The notes beneath the pieces are model-generated. The model searched no databases. It worked only from the letters and a program-made list of their open reading frames with translations, and was not told the DNA's origin. A stretch of 64,000 bases of DNA from Flavobacterium piscinae. GTDB lineage: Bacteria > Bacteroidota > Bacteroidia > Flavobacteriales > Flavobacteriaceae. The stretch spans positions 124,001 through 188,000 of the forward strand of contig NZ_SBKQ01000007.1 of assembly GCF_004122145.1 (NCBI RefSeq), given 5' to 3'. A program made the translations under genes and the position numbers. Position 1 is the stretch's first letter. Each line of letters begins with the position of its first letter. Positions 27,163-38,300 of this stretch are shown one piece after another.

Positions 27163-29766
27163 ATGAATTTAAAAAATTTAACCATTAAATCGCAAGAAGC
27201 TCTACAACAAGCTCAGCAAATTGCACAAAGTTTTGGTCAGCAACAACTGGAAAACGAACATATATTAAAAGGAATTTTAGATGTGGACGAAAATGTTGCT
27301 CCGTTTATTTTGAAAAAAACGAATGTGAATGTCACTCTATTTTCTCAAATTTTAGACCGAACCATTGAAAGCTTTCCAAAAGTTTCGGGTGCAGAGATTA
27401 TGCTTTCCCGAGAAGCAGGAACCATGCTAAATGAAGCAACCATCATTGCCAAAAAAATGAATGATGAATATGTTTCTATCGAACACTTGATATTGGCCAT
27501 TTTTAAATCCAAAAGTAAAGTTGCTCAAATTTTAAAAGACCAAGGAGTAACCGAAAAAGGATTAGAAACCGCCATTTCTGAATTGCGAAAAGGCGAACGA
27601 GTTACGTCTGCTTCTGCGGAAGAAACCTACAATGCTTTAAGTAAATATGCCAAAAACCTCAACGATCTTGCCAAAAATGGCAAACTGGATCCCGTTATAG
27701 GTCGTGATGAAGAAATCCGAAGAGTGTTGCAAATTCTTTCCCGTAGAACCAAAAACAACCCGATGTTGGTAGGTGAACCCGGTGTAGGTAAAACGGCCAT
27801 TGCCGAAGGTTTAGCCCACCGAATTGTAGATGGCGACGTTCCTGAAAACCTTAAAGACAAAATCGTTTTTTCATTGGATATGGGTGCGTTAATCGCCGGT
27901 GCCAAATACAAAGGTGAATTTGAAGAACGCTTAAAATCAGTTGTCAAAGAGGTAATAGCCTCTGAAGGAGACATTGTGTTATTCATTGATGAAATTCACA
28001 CCTTAGTAGGTGCAGGCGGAGGCGAAGGAGCTATGGATGCTGCAAACATATTAAAACCTGCATTAGCTCGTGGTGAATTGCGTGCCATTGGTGCAACAAC
28101 TTTAGATGAATACCAAAAATATTTTGAAAAAGACAAAGCACTCGAACGACGTTTTCAAAAAATTATGGTCGATGAACCGGATACTGAAAGTGCGATTTCG
28201 ATTTTACGTGGAATTAAAGAAAAATATGAAACGCATCACAAAGTACGTATCAAAGATGAGGCAATCATCGCAGCTGTAGAATTATCGCAACGCTATATTA
28301 CCAATCGATTTTTACCGGACAAAGCCATTGATTTAATGGATGAGGCCGCTTCTAAATTGCGAATGGAAATCAATTCAAAACCCGAAGAATTAGATGTTTT
28401 GGATCGTAAAATTATGCAATTGGAGATTGAAATTGAAGCCATCAAAAGAGAAAATGATGAATCTAAATTAAAAATTTTAGGTTTAGAATTAGCCAATTTA
28501 AAAGAAGAACGCAACGAGATTTTTGCTAAATGGAAATCGGAAAAAGAAGTAGTGGATAACATCCAAAACGTGAAAATTGAAATTGAAAACTTCAAATTGG
28601 AAGCTGAACGTGCTGAACGAGATGGCGATTACGGCAAAGTAGCCGAAATCAGATATGGCAAAATTAAAGAAGCTCAAGAACGTTTGGACAAATTACAAAT
28701 TCAATTACAAGAAAATCAATCGGGAACTTCATTAATAAAAGAAGAAGTAACTCGTGAAGATATAGCCGAAGTGGTTGCCAAATGGACCGGTGTTCCCGTG
28801 ACTAAAATGCTACAAGGTGAACGTGAAAAGTTATTAAAATTAGAAGACGAATTGCATCACCGAGTGGTGGGTCAGAATGAAGCCATTGAAGCAATAAGCG
28901 ATGCCGTTCGCAGAAGTCGTGCCGGATTGCAAGACATGAAAAAACCTATCGGAACGTTTCTTTTCTTGGGAACAACCGGTGTGGGAAAAACTGAATTAGC
29001 CAAAGCGTTAGCCGAATATTTATTTGACGATGAAAACGCAATGACCCGAATTGATATGAGTGAATACCAAGAACGTCACGCTGTGAGCCGATTAGTAGGT
29101 GCTCCTCCTGGATATGTGGGATACGATGAAGGGGGTCAGTTGACCGAAGCCGTTCGACGCAAACCGTATTCTGTCGTATTATTAGATGAAATTGAAAAAG
29201 CCCATCCGGATACCTTTAATATATTGTTACAAGTCTTGGACGAAGGCCGATTGACCGACAACAAAGGACGTGTAGCTGATTTTAAAAATACCATTATCAT
29301 TATGACCTCCAATATGGGAAGTCATATTATACAAGATAAGTTTGAAAATCTGAGCGGAGGATTAGAAGCCGCTACCGAAGCTGCCAAAGTAGAAGTGTTA
29401 GGATTATTAAAACAGACCGTTCGTCCGGAGTTTATCAATCGAATTGATGAAATTGTGATGTTTACGCCATTATCTGATGCAAACATTCGAGAAATTGTTG
29501 GTTTGCAATTAAAAAGTGTTACTAAAATGTTAGCTCAACAAAACATCACTATGGATGCTACACCGGAAGCAATTGTTTACTTAGCTCAAAAAGGTTATGA
29601 TCCGCAATTCGGAGCCAGACCGGTGAAAAGAGTCATTCAAAGAGAAGTATTGAACAAGCTTTCTAAAGAAATTTTGAGTGGAAAAGTTAAAACCGACAGT
29701 ATTATTTTGTTGGATGCATTTGATAATGAACTGGTGTTTAGAAATCAAAGCGAATTAGTAAAATAA
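27163..29766 (+). CDS. clpB: ATP-dependent chaperone ClpB
   Basis: An 867-residue Hsp100 disaggregase that rescues aggregated proteins with DnaK. It has the N-terminal Clp repeat domain, Walker A of D1 at ~204-211 (GEPGVGKT), the coiled-coil middle domain (~400-530, highly charged), Walker A of D2 at ~603-610 (GTTGVGKT), and the pore-loop motif [11 protein letters not shown]. It ends in the D2-small domain ([11 protein letters not shown]). It lacks a ClpP-binding loop, as expected for ClpB. Length is normal. Confidence 0.97.
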   Translation: MNLKNLTIKSQEALQQAQQIAQSFGQQQLENEHILKGILDVDENVAPFILKKTNVNVTLFSQILDRTIESFPKVSGAEIMLSREAGTMLNEATIIAKKMNDEYVSIEHLILAIFKSKSKVAQILKDQGVTEKGLETAISELRKGERVTSASAEETYNALSKYAKNLNDLAKNGKLDPVIGRDEEIRRVLQILSRRTKNNPMLVGEPGVGKTAIAEGLAHRIVDGDVPENLKDKIVFSLDMGALIAGAKYKGEFEERLKSVVKEVIASEGDIVLFIDEIHTLVGAGGGEGAMDAANILKPALARGELRAIGATTLDEYQKYFEKDKALERRFQKIMVDEPDTESAISILRGIKEKYETHHKVRIKDEAIIAAVELSQRYITNRFLPDKAIDLMDEAASKLRMEINSKPEELDVLDRKIMQLEIEIEAIKRENDESKLKILGLELANLKEERNEIFAKWKSEKEVVDNIQNVKIEIENFKLEAERAERDGDYGKVAEIRYGKIKEAQERLDKLQIQLQENQSGTSLIKEEVTREDIAEVVAKWTGVPVTKMLQGEREKLLKLEDELHHRVVGQNEAIEAISDAVRRSRAGLQDMKKPIGTFLFLGTTGVGKTELAKALAEYLFDDENAMTRIDMSEYQERHAVSRLVGAPPGYVGYDEGGQLTEAVRRKPYSVVLLDEIEKAHPDTFNILLQVLDEGRLTDNKGRVADFKNTIIIMTSNMGSHIIQDKFENLSGGLEAATEAAKVEVLGLLKQTVRPEFINRIDEIVMFTPLSDANIREIVGLQLKSVTKMLAQQNITMDATPEAIVYLAQKGYDPQFGARPVKRVIQREVLNKLSKEILSGKVKTDSIILLDAFDNELVFRNQSELVK

Positions 29767-29777
29767 GTATTTTTTTG

Positions 29778-29844
29778 GCCACAGATTCACAGATTTTCCT
29801 TTCAGATTTTAAAAATAGTAGAAAATAATTAGCGAATCTGCGGC
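29778..29844. repeat. Dispersed-type inverted repeat after clpB
   Basis: GCCACAGATTC at 29778-29788 is repeated in reverse orientation as GAATCTGCGGC at 29834-29844 (one mismatch). The AT-rich interior also repeats ACAGATT/CAGATTTT. It looks like a common flavobacterial intergenic repeat. Confidence 0.55.
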
Positions 29845-29897
29845 TAAATTAAATTAAAATAAAGTAGTTTTTTCATAAATTGATTAGTTAGGTTGAA

Positions 29898-29931
29898 AGC
29901 ACCAATTCGGAAACGGATTGGTGTTTTTTTA
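29898..29931 (+). terminator. Terminator downstream of clpB
   Basis: CACCAAT-TCGGAAACGG-ATTGGTG hairpin followed by eight T. Confidence 0.8.
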
Positions 29932-30000
29932 TTTTAATATTGCTAATATTTCCATACTTTTATTACGAAATTTGAGTTTTATAATTTCTAACTGATTTGT

Positions 30001-30414
30001 ATGAAAACATTAATTTGCTTACTAGTATTTACACTTACCTCCTATGCACAAACCAATACGGAGAATACCACAAAATTAAACCACACTGTTACCGGTGAAA
30101 AAGTTTATTTAGTAAGTGAAGTTGATATAAAACCTAAACTAATGTATGGCGAAAATGCCTTGTATCGATTTCTTTCCAGAAATTTTAAGTTTCCTAAAAG
30201 TGATACTTTTGTTACTGAAATTGTGTGCAGCTTTATCGTTGAAGTAGATGGAACATTCAGCGATATTAAAGTAATTAATAAGATACCGGATGAATATAAA
30301 ATAGAGCTCCTTCGAGTGATGAATAAATTTGATGAGCCATGGTATCCTGCTGTTAAAGATCAAAATCAAGTCAGATGCCAATATGTCTTACCCATTAAAA
30401 TTAATTTAATGTAG
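30001..30414 (+). CDS. Secreted TonB C-terminal-like protein of unknown function
   Basis: A 137-residue protein with a signal peptide (MKTLICLLVFTLTSYAQ). Its later part resembles the TonB C-terminal fold: VCSFIVEVDGTFSDIKVINK, then a helix and WYPAV...VRCQYVLPIKI. It has no membrane anchor or Pro-rich stretch, so it is not a full TonB. Such short secreted proteins are common in Bacteroidota and uncharacterised. It is monocistronic. Confidence 0.7.
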   Translation: MKTLICLLVFTLTSYAQTNTENTTKLNHTVTGEKVYLVSEVDIKPKLMYGENALYRFLSRNFKFPKSDTFVTEIVCSFIVEVDGTFSDIKVINKIPDEYKIELLRVMNKFDEPWYPAVKDQNQVRCQYVLPIKINLM

Positions 30415-30478
30415 CACAAAAAGCAACAATAAATTATATTGATAAAAAAATAATAAAAATTTTTATTTAATGAGACAC

Positions 30479-30507
30479 AAAAAAAGCCTCGAGTTTCCTC
30501 GAAGCTT
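30479..30507 (-). terminator. Terminator downstream of tRNA-His
   Basis: On the minus strand GCTTCGAG-GAAA-CTCGAGGC (one G-T pair) is followed by seven T. Confidence 0.85.
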
Positions 30508-30518
30508 TGAGTTTTTTG

Positions 30519-30593
<75 letters not shown>

Positions 30594-30656
30594 ATTTGTT
30601 TTTGCGAGTGCAAATATAGTGCAAACCTTTAATTTCGCAAAGATTTTTACAATAAT

Positions 30657-31379
30657 TTACATTAAATCTCCTAAGCTATTGACAGCCACATATCTTTCAA
30701 CGGTAAATCCTTCAGCAAAGTCAGTCCCAATGAGTCTTCCCAAGTCTTGCGAACGGTATTTTATGCTGTCTAAAAAGTTTTTGGTGGCAATTGGTGTAAC
30801 CATTTCATCAGAATTTGGGTTATAGAATTGTGAATCATACGCCATAATTGCTTGCAGTTTTTTGTCCATAAATCCTGAAATATCGACTACAAAATCAGGT
30901 TTCAAATCTTTCCATTGGATATAATGATAAACGACATCTGGTCGCCATGCTTCTTGTTTTTCTCCTTCTAAAACCGTTTCAATTCGTTTTAAACCAGATA
31001 AAAAACAAGCATCTGAAACTAATTTTGCCCCTTTTCCATGATCAACATGACGGTCATCAATGGCATTGCATAACACAATTTTCGGACGGTATTTACGAAT
31101 CATTCTAATCACTTGCAATTGATGTTCTTCATCATTTTTGAAAAAACCATCCCGCATTTTTAGGTTTTCACGAAACGAAATGCCTAAAATTTCTGACGCT
31201 TTTGTAGCTTCTTTATACCTAATTTCAACCGAACCTCGTGTGCCTAATTCGCCTTCGGTTAAATCGATGATACCGACTTTTCTTCCCAATGAAATTTCTT
31301 TGGCAATTGTTCCGGCACAACCTAATTCAACATCGTCAGGATGGGCTCCAAAAGCCAATATATCTACTTTTAAACTCAT
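30657..31379 (-). CDS. bshB1: Bacillithiol biosynthesis deacetylase BshB1
   Basis: A 240-residue PIG-L/LmbE-family zinc deacetylase that removes the acetyl group from GlcNAc-malate in bacillithiol synthesis. The zinc motif is AFGAHPDDVELGC, followed by LTEGELGTRG, and the third His is in NAIDDRHVDHGKGA. It is the last gene of a three-gene operon (thioesterase, isochorismate synthase, bshB1) with intergenic gaps of 1-2 bp. It fits with ytxJ nearby to show that the cell uses bacillithiol as its thiol buffer. Confidence 0.94.
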   Translation of the reverse strand: MSLKVDILAFGAHPDDVELGCAGTIAKEISLGRKVGIIDLTEGELGTRGSVEIRYKEATKASEILGISFRENLKMRDGFFKNDEEHQLQVIRMIRKYRPKIVLCNAIDDRHVDHGKGAKLVSDACFLSGLKRIETVLEGEKQEAWRPDVVYHYIQWKDLKPDFVVDISGFMDKKLQAIMAYDSQFYNPNSDEMVTPIATKNFLDSIKYRSQDLGRLIGTDFAEGFTVERYVAVNSLGDLM

Positions 31380-31380
31380 T

Positions 31381-32406
31381 TTATAAAATGGATTTCATGA
31401 TTTGTGATTTATGTTCGGTTTCAAAAAATTCCTTTTCCGGGTTACTGTCTCCGGTGATTCCACAACCGACATAAATGTTAATTTTATTTTTTTCAACTTC
31501 TATACAACGTAAATTTACAAAAAGATTGGCAGATGCCTCTTCTTCATTCCATAAACCTAAATAGCCGGCATAAAATTTTCGGTCATATCCCTCATTTTCG
31601 TTAATAAACTGTACCGCTTTTTGTTTTGGAAAACCACAAACTGCGGGCGTTGGATGTAAATTTTGAAGGATGTTTTTAGTGTTTTCTATCGAAAAAACTT
31701 CGCCAGAAATAATAGTTTTTAGATGAACTAACGAACCGGCTTCCACCGTGAATGGTTCTGTTACTTTCAAAGAAATTACTTCTTTGTGTAAGTTATCTAA
31801 AATATAATTGGTCACAATTTGTTGTTCATTTTTTTCTTTGGCTGACCAATTCTCAAAATTATCTTTTTGATGTGTTCCGGCCAATGATACGGTTTCAAAA
31901 TGATTATTTTCCACTTTAATCAATTGTTCCGGTGTGGCTCCCATCCAATAACCAATGTGCGGATGATAAAATAATGAACGAAAAGCTGTTGGATAACGGT
32001 TGATTAATCTTAAAAATGCATCCGTTAAATCAATCTTTTTTTCAATTTCAATTTTTCGTGAAAGGACAACTTTTTCAAAATCGCCATTATGAATGGATAG
32101 TATTGCTTTTTGAACACTATTTTCAAAATGTTTTTTTTCTCTTTCAGAAAAGCTAGCGAAATCTTCCGTTTGATTTACTGTGTCAAAACTAAACTCCTCT
32201 TCCAAAAAATCTGAACCCTCAAAAGGAATAACATATTTTTTAGTACCATCAAAAGAAACAAAAACAAATCCGCTTTGACCTTTATAATCAATAATAGTAT
32301 TGTCCTTTTGAAATAAACCATAAAGTTTGTTTTGATTCGGAAGCACATACAAAACAAAAGGCAATTTTTGTTCTACTTGTAATTTAATTTTTGACAAAAT
32401 TGCCAT
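31381..32406 (-). CDS. menF: Isochorismate synthase (chorismate-binding, MenF/EntC type)
   Basis: A 341-residue chorismate-utilising enzyme, probably converting chorismate to isochorismate at the entry to menaquinone synthesis. The core motifs are IGYWMGATPEQL, VSLAGTHQ, NLHPTPAVCGFPK and RKFYAGYLGLW. It is on the short side for the family because the N-terminal half is reduced. The upstream thioesterase-like gene supports a menaquinone role. A salicylate or anthranilate enzyme is less likely, and no siderophore genes are nearby. Confidence 0.85.
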   Translation of the reverse strand: MAILSKIKLQVEQKLPFVLYVLPNQNKLYGLFQKDNTIIDYKGQSGFVFVSFDGTKKYVIPFEGSDFLEEEFSFDTVNQTEDFASFSEREKKHFENSVQKAILSIHNGDFEKVVLSRKIEIEKKIDLTDAFLRLINRYPTAFRSLFYHPHIGYWMGATPEQLIKVENNHFETVSLAGTHQKDNFENWSAKEKNEQQIVTNYILDNLHKEVISLKVTEPFTVEAGSLVHLKTIISGEVFSIENTKNILQNLHPTPAVCGFPKQKAVQFINENEGYDRKFYAGYLGLWNEEEASANLFVNLRCIEVEKNKINIYVGCGITGDSNPEKEFFETEHKSQIMKSIL

Positions 32407-32408
32407 CG

Positions 32409-32837
32409 TTAAGAAGTCTTTTTAGGTAAAACAATGTTTGACAGTTTGCATAGGCAGATTAGTTTTCCTTCTTCATCTTCAATTTTTATTTCCCATAAAT
32501 GAATGCTTCTCCCTTGATGAATGATTTTGGCGGTGGCAAAAACAGTTCCTTCTCGCTTACTTCGTAAATGGTTGGCTGAAATTTCAATACCTCTCACTTC
32601 TTGTTTTTCAGCATTCACAAACAACATCGAAGCAGCACTCCCCACACTTTCGGCCAATGCAACAGATGCTCCACCATGCAATAATCCCATGGGTTGATGA
32701 ATTCTGGAATTGACAGGCATTTTGGCTTTTAAAAAGTCTTCTCCCACATCAACGAACTCAATTTCAAGGGTTTCCATCAAAGTATTTTTGCTAAAATCAT
32801 TACAATTTTGAAGAATTTTGGCTTTATCGAATATCAT
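32409..32837 (-). CDS. PaaI/DHNA-CoA-type hotdog thioesterase
   Basis: A 142-residue hotdog-fold acyl-CoA thioesterase of the PaaI/MenI group. The signature is RIHQPMGLLHGGASVALAES, with the conserved catalytic region HGG...E, followed by RGIEISANHLRSKREG. The start at 32837 (MIFDKAKILQN) is preferred over a longer frame to 32873. Being cotranscribed with isochorismate synthase, it may hydrolyse 1,4-dihydroxy-2-naphthoyl-CoA in menaquinone synthesis, which is inference from context. Confidence 0.82.
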   Translation of the reverse strand: MIFDKAKILQNCNDFSKNTLMETLEIEFVDVGEDFLKAKMPVNSRIHQPMGLLHGGASVALAESVGSAASMLFVNAEKQEVRGIEISANHLRSKREGTVFATAKIIHQGRSIHLWEIKIEDEEGKLICLCKLSNIVLPKKTS

Positions 32838-32963
32838 CTCATCTATTTTTTTGTAAAAATAAAGATTTTTCAAAGGAGCATAAACTAAAATCCTCTTAAA
32901 TTCGTTAAATAATTTGATTTTGCTATTTCAATTTAATGGTTAATTTTACCAAAAATCAGGCTC

Positions 32964-34526
32964 ATGCGTAATTTACTTTTTCTATTATTTATTATTTCTG
33001 CCATTTCACTGACTTCTTGTCGAAATGATTTTGAATTCAAACCCAGTTCCGGTGGATTGGAATTTTCTAGAGATACCATTTATTTTGATACTGTTTTTAG
33101 TAATATAGGTTCAAGTACGTATACCTTAAAAGTCTATAACCGCTCTGATGAAGACATTAGTATTCCCTCCATCCGTTTAAGAAAAGGATTGGATTCTAAA
33201 TACCGTATGACTGTGGATGGAATGGTTGGAAATAACCGCATTTTTGAAAATGTAGAGATGCTCGCTAAAGACAGCATGTATATTTTTATTGAAACAACGG
33301 TGGATATTTCAGAAGCAAATCCAACTGACTTTTTATACACCGATCAAATTCTTTTCGGTCAAGGAACATCAGAACAAAAAGTAGAATTGGTTACGTTAAT
33401 ACAAGATGCCTATTTTCTTTATCCGCAACGCTTTGATGATGGAACAACAGAAACCTTACCAATTGGCGATGACGAAATTTATGGTTTTGTGTTGGATGAA
33501 AACGACCCAATTAACGGAAACGAATACATTTGGAATAACTCTAAACCGTATGTCATTTATGGTTATGCGGCAGTTCCCGCAAACAAAACATTAGTTGTTG
33601 AGTCCGGTGCTCAAATTCATTTTCATGCTGAATCCGGTTTGATTATAGGCAATGAAGGAAGTATAAAAGTCAACGGACTACCCTCTACTAATCCTGAAAA
33701 TCCATTAGAAAATCATGTCATTTTTCAGGGTGATCGATTAGAACCACTTTATGAAGATGTTCCCGGACAATGGGGAACAATTTGGTTGACTCAAGGAAGT
33801 AAAAACAATGAATTTACGAACTGCGTTATTAAAAATGGCGTTGTTGGACTTTTAATTGAAGGCAACACCGGTTTAACAAATCCGGAAGCTGATGTTAAAC
33901 TCAAGAACGTGCAAATTTATGATCATTCCAACTATGGCATTTTAGCAAGAACAGCTCATATTAAAGGAGAAAATGTAGTAATAAACAGTGCCGGACAAAT
34001 TGCTCTCGCCTGCTCATACGGCGGGAAGTACAATTTTAATCACTCTACATTTAATAATAATTGGGCAAGTTCAAGACAACTTTCGGTCTATTTAAACAAT
34101 TATATTGAAGGGGCTTTACCCGAAGTTCAGCCCATGGAAGAAGCGACTTTTACCAATTGCATTATTTATGGTTCAAACCAAATTCAAATGCTGATTGATA
34201 AAGTTGACCATCCAACATTCAACTATAAATTTGACCATTGTTTGATTAAATTTAATAACATTAACAATACTTATACAACCGATGAACTTTATCTATTTGC
34301 AACGGATAATCAACGTTATGTAAATTGTATCATCGCTACAAATAATTCGGTTGCCAATCCTAGATTTTTAAATGTTATTAAAAACCAATTAATAATTGGT
34401 GATGATTCAGCGGCTAGAGGTCAAGCTAATTCAGCCTTCTCTGGTTTTCCGGACATCATAGAACAACCAAGGATAAGTCCCACAGATATAGGAGCTTATA
34501 ATCATACTGTTTTTGAAGAAGATTAA
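32964..34526 (+). CDS. Lipoprotein with right-handed beta-helix repeats
   Basis: A 520-residue lipoprotein. The signal peptide ends in ISLTSCRND (lipidated Cys ~19). Residues ~40-140 look like an Ig/ASPM-type beta domain (TIYFDTVFSN...TLKVYNRS). Residues ~215-480 form parallel beta-helix rungs (for example FTNCVIKNGVVGLLIEG, VKLKNVQIYDHSNYGIL, ATFTNCIIYGSNQ). Such proteins are widespread in Bacteroidota and may bind or cleave polysaccharide. No catalytic motif was identified. Confidence 0.8.
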   Translation: MRNLLFLLFIISAISLTSCRNDFEFKPSSGGLEFSRDTIYFDTVFSNIGSSTYTLKVYNRSDEDISIPSIRLRKGLDSKYRMTVDGMVGNNRIFENVEMLAKDSMYIFIETTVDISEANPTDFLYTDQILFGQGTSEQKVELVTLIQDAYFLYPQRFDDGTTETLPIGDDEIYGFVLDENDPINGNEYIWNNSKPYVIYGYAAVPANKTLVVESGAQIHFHAESGLIIGNEGSIKVNGLPSTNPENPLENHVIFQGDRLEPLYEDVPGQWGTIWLTQGSKNNEFTNCVIKNGVVGLLIEGNTGLTNPEADVKLKNVQIYDHSNYGILARTAHIKGENVVINSAGQIALACSYGGKYNFNHSTFNNNWASSRQLSVYLNNYIEGALPEVQPMEEATFTNCIIYGSNQIQMLIDKVDHPTFNYKFDHCLIKFNNINNTYTTDELYLFATDNQRYVNCIIATNNSVANPRFLNVIKNQLIIGDDSAARGQANSAFSGFPDIIEQPRISPTDIGAYNHTVFEED

Positions 34527-34574
34527 AATATTTTTCATAATTTTACATATCAAACCTAACAAAACAATAAAATT

Positions 34575-35216
34575 ATGAAACTAAAATTTTTATCCCTTAT
34601 TGCGATTATTTCGCTAGTTTCTTGTGGAAAAAAAGAAGAAACCAAAACAGACTCGACAAGTGTTACCGACACAGTCAAAGTAGAAGAAACACCGATTACA
34701 ATTCCTGATTCTGCTACGATTGCAAAAGCATGGGAAGATTTCATGACTCCGGGTGAACCACACAAAATGTTAGCTTTGGAAAATGGCACTTGGAATGAAG
34801 AAATGACCATGTGGATGGAACCGGGTGCAGAACCTATGAAAAACACCATGACCGCAGAATCAAAAATGATTTATGGTGATCGTTATCAGGAAACTATTCA
34901 CAAAGGAGAATTTATGGGAATGCCATTTGAAGGAAAAAGTACACTAGCCTACAACAATGCATCGCAAGAATACACTTCTACTTGGATTGACAACATGAGC
35001 ACAGGAATTATGGTAATATCCGGAAAATATGATGAAGCGACCAAAACTATCAATTTTTCAGGAACAACAGTAGATCCGGTTACGAAGAAAGAAAAAGCAA
35101 TCCGTGAAACCTACACTATTGTTGATAAAAACACTCGTAAAATGGAAATGTTTGATGTTGATTTTAGTGGCAAAGAATACAAAAGCATGGAAATTATCAT
35201 GACAAGAAAAAAATAA
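34575..35216 (+). CDS. DUF1579-family lipoprotein
   Basis: A 213-residue lipoprotein with lipobox ISLVSCGKK (Cys ~17), an acidic/Thr-rich linker, then a beta-barrel-like domain with GTWNEEMTMWMEPGAEP, YGDRYQETIHKGEFMGMPF and GMPFEGKSTLAYNN. This matches DUF1579. The function is unknown. It follows the beta-helix lipoprotein by 48 bp on the same strand and ends in a terminator. Confidence 0.82.
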   Translation: MKLKFLSLIAIISLVSCGKKEETKTDSTSVTDTVKVEETPITIPDSATIAKAWEDFMTPGEPHKMLALENGTWNEEMTMWMEPGAEPMKNTMTAESKMIYGDRYQETIHKGEFMGMPFEGKSTLAYNNASQEYTSTWIDNMSTGIMVISGKYDEATKTINFSGTTVDPVTKKEKAIRETYTIVDKNTRKMEMFDVDFSGKEYKSMEIIMTRKK

Positions 35217-35233
35217 TTTTTTATATTTTTTTT

Positions 35234-35265
35234 AAAAGACTGTTTGATAGACAGTCTTTTTTTTG
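35234..35265 (+). terminator. Terminator after the DUF1579 gene
   Basis: AAGACTGT...GACAGTCTT stem followed by eight or more T. Confidence 0.8.
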
Positions 35266-35290
35266 TTCACAACTTAGTGAAAAAATATAC

Positions 35291-35321
35291 TTTGAAACTA
35301 CTTTTTTTCAACGTAAATTTG
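35291..35321 (+). promoter_or_regulatory. Consensus Bacteroidota promoter of purL
   Basis: TTTG at 35291-35294, a 19-bp spacer, and TAAATTTG at 35314-35321 give an exact match to the TTG/TAnnTTTG promoter. The ATG follows 27 bp later. Confidence 0.7.
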
Positions 35322-35348
35322 CACCTACAACAACACAAATAATTTTTT

Positions 35349-38300
35349 ATGATTCATTTCTTCGGAAACGAAAGTTCAACTGTTTTTGCCGTTCAAACGC
35401 AAAACGAACTTTTGACTCAAGACATCGCAAAATTAAACTGGCTTTTTGGCAATACAAATAAAATTGAAAAATCCGTCTTAGCGGATTTTTTTGTTGGCCC
35501 ACGTGCCGCTATGATTACGCCTTGGAGTACGAATGCTGTGGAAATTACTCAAAATATGGGTATTGAGGGCATTATTCGTATTGAAGAATTTCATAAGGTA
35601 GAAAGTAACCATTCCGATTTTGATCCGATGTTGTTTCAAAAATATACGGAATTACATCAAGACATTTTCACCATCCACATTCAACCGGAATCCATCAAAG
35701 AAATTGAAGATATCGCGGCCTACAACAAACAAGAGGGGTTAGCATTGAGCGATGAAGAAGTCAATTATTTGAATACACTTGCCATTAAACTGAAACGTAA
35801 TTTAACCGATTCCGAAGTGTTTGGGTTCTCACAAGTAAACTCCGAACATTGCCGTCACAAAATTTTCAACGGAACTTTTGTGATTGATGGTGAAGAAAAA
35901 CCTTCTTCCTTATTCAAATTAATCAAAAAAACATCGGCTGAAAATCCGAACGACATTGTATCAGCATACAAAGATAATGTTGCATTTATCAAAGGTCCTA
36001 AAGTGGAACAATTTGCTCCCAAAAGTGCCGACAAACCTGATTTTTATCAAACAAAAGAGTTTGATTCCGTTATTTCTTTAAAAGCAGAAACCCATAATTT
36101 CCCAACAACGGTTGAGCCTTTTAACGGGGCAGCTACCGGTTCTGGTGGAGAAATCAGAGACAGACTTGCCGGTGGACAAGGTTCACTTCCTTTAGCCGGA
36201 ACTGCGGTTTATATGACTTCGTATTCTCGATTGGAAGAAACTCGTCCGTGGGAAAATGCGATGGAGGAACGAAAATGGTTGTATCAAACCCCAATGGATA
36301 TTCTAATCAAAGCGTCGAATGGTGCTTCCGATTTTGGTAATAAATTCGGACAGCCGTTAATTACAGGTTCAGTTTTAACTTTTGAACACGAAGAAGAAGC
36401 TAGAAAACTTGGTTTTGATAAAGTAATCATGTTGGCAGGAGGAATAGGCTTCGGAAAAGCCAATCAAGCTCAAAAACACGAACCGAAAACCGGAGATCAA
36501 ATTGTGATTTTAGGTGGTGAAAATTATAGAATCGGAATGGGCGGTGCTGCCGTTTCTTCAGCCGATACCGGTGCTTTTGGTTCCGGAATAGAATTAAATG
36601 CCATTCAACGTTCCAATCCGGAAATGCAAAAAAGAGCTGCCAATGCCATTCGTGGTTTGGTGGAAAGTGATGAAAATCCGATTGTTTCCATTCACGATCA
36701 CGGTGCGGGTGGACACTTAAATTGCTTATCTGAATTAGTGGAAGCCACCGGTGGATTAATCGATTTGGATAAATTACCAGTCGGTGACCCAACTTTATCT
36801 GCTAAAGAAATTATTGGTAACGAAAGTCAAGAACGAATGGGATTGGTTATCGGTCAAAAAGACCTAGAAACCCTGCAACGCATTGCTGATAGAGAACGTT
36901 CGCCTATGTATCAAGTGGGTGAAGTTACGGGCGATCATCGTTTTACATTCGAATCAAAAACAACCGGAGCCAAACCCATGGATTTTGAATTGGCCGATAT
37001 GTTCGGAAGTTCACCCAAAATGATCATGAAAGATGTTTCGGTAGACCGTCATTTTACTGAAATCAATTATAAAGATGCCGATTTTGAAACCTATTTGGAA
37101 CAAGTTTTACAACTTGAAGCTGTGGCTTGTAAAGATTGGTTGACCAACAAAGTCGATCGTTGTGTAGGTGGAAAAGTAGCTAAACAACAATGTGCCGGCC
37201 CAATTCAATTACCGCTGAATAATGTAGGAGTCATGGCGTTGGATTATCAAGGTAAAGAAGGAATTGCCACTTCTATTGGCCACTCGCCTATTTCGGCTTT
37301 AATTGACCCAAAAGCGGGTAGTCGCAATGCCATTGGTGAAGCCTTATCAAACATTGTTTTTGCTCCGCTAAAAGACGGATTGAAAAGTGTTTCACTTTCA
37401 GCTAACTGGATGTGGGCGTGTAAAAACGAAGGCGAAGATGCTCGTTTATATGAAGCCGTTGAAGCGTGTTCTGAATTTGCTATCGAATTAGGAATCAACA
37501 TTCCAACCGGAAAAGATTCCCTTTCCATGAAGCAAAAATATGCCGATACCGAAGTCATTGCACCTGGTACGGTGATTATTTCTGCCGCCGGAAATTGTAA
37601 TGATATTAGAAAAGTGGTCGAACCCGTTTTTCAAAAATCAGCAGGTTCGATTTACTATATCAATTTATCACAAGATGAATTCAAATTGGGTGGCTCTTCT
37701 TTTGCTCAAATTAGAAATGCAATTGGAAAAGAAACACCAACTATTAAAGATGCGGCTTTCTTTAAAAAAGCGTTTAATGTCATACAGGAATTAATCAAAA
37801 ACGATGAAATTGCTGCCGGACACGATATAGGAAGCGGTGGTTTGATTACAACTTTATTAGAAATGTGTTTTGCAGATAATCACTTAGGTGCAAAACTCGA
37901 TTTTAATTCATTTAATGAAAAAGATTTGTTGAAAATTTTATTTTCAGAAAATATCGGAATTGTACTTCAAGCGAATGATGATCACGTTTTTGAATCATTC
38001 TTGAAGGAAGAAAATATCTCTTTCCATACTTTAGGAAAAGTTACTGATTCGGGTGTTTTAAAAATCGAAAATTATGCGTTACCGATTGAAAAATATAGAG
38101 ATATTTGGTTTAAAACTTCCTATTTATTAGATCAAAAACAAACCAAAAACGGTAGAGCTGCAGCACGGTTTGTAAATTATAAAAATCAACCGTTACAGTA
38201 TCATTTTCCCACTCATTTCAATGGAAAAAAACCGGAAGTTGATGCTTCAAAACCAAGACCAAAAGCAGCCATTATCCGTGAAAAAGGAAGTAATTCGGAA

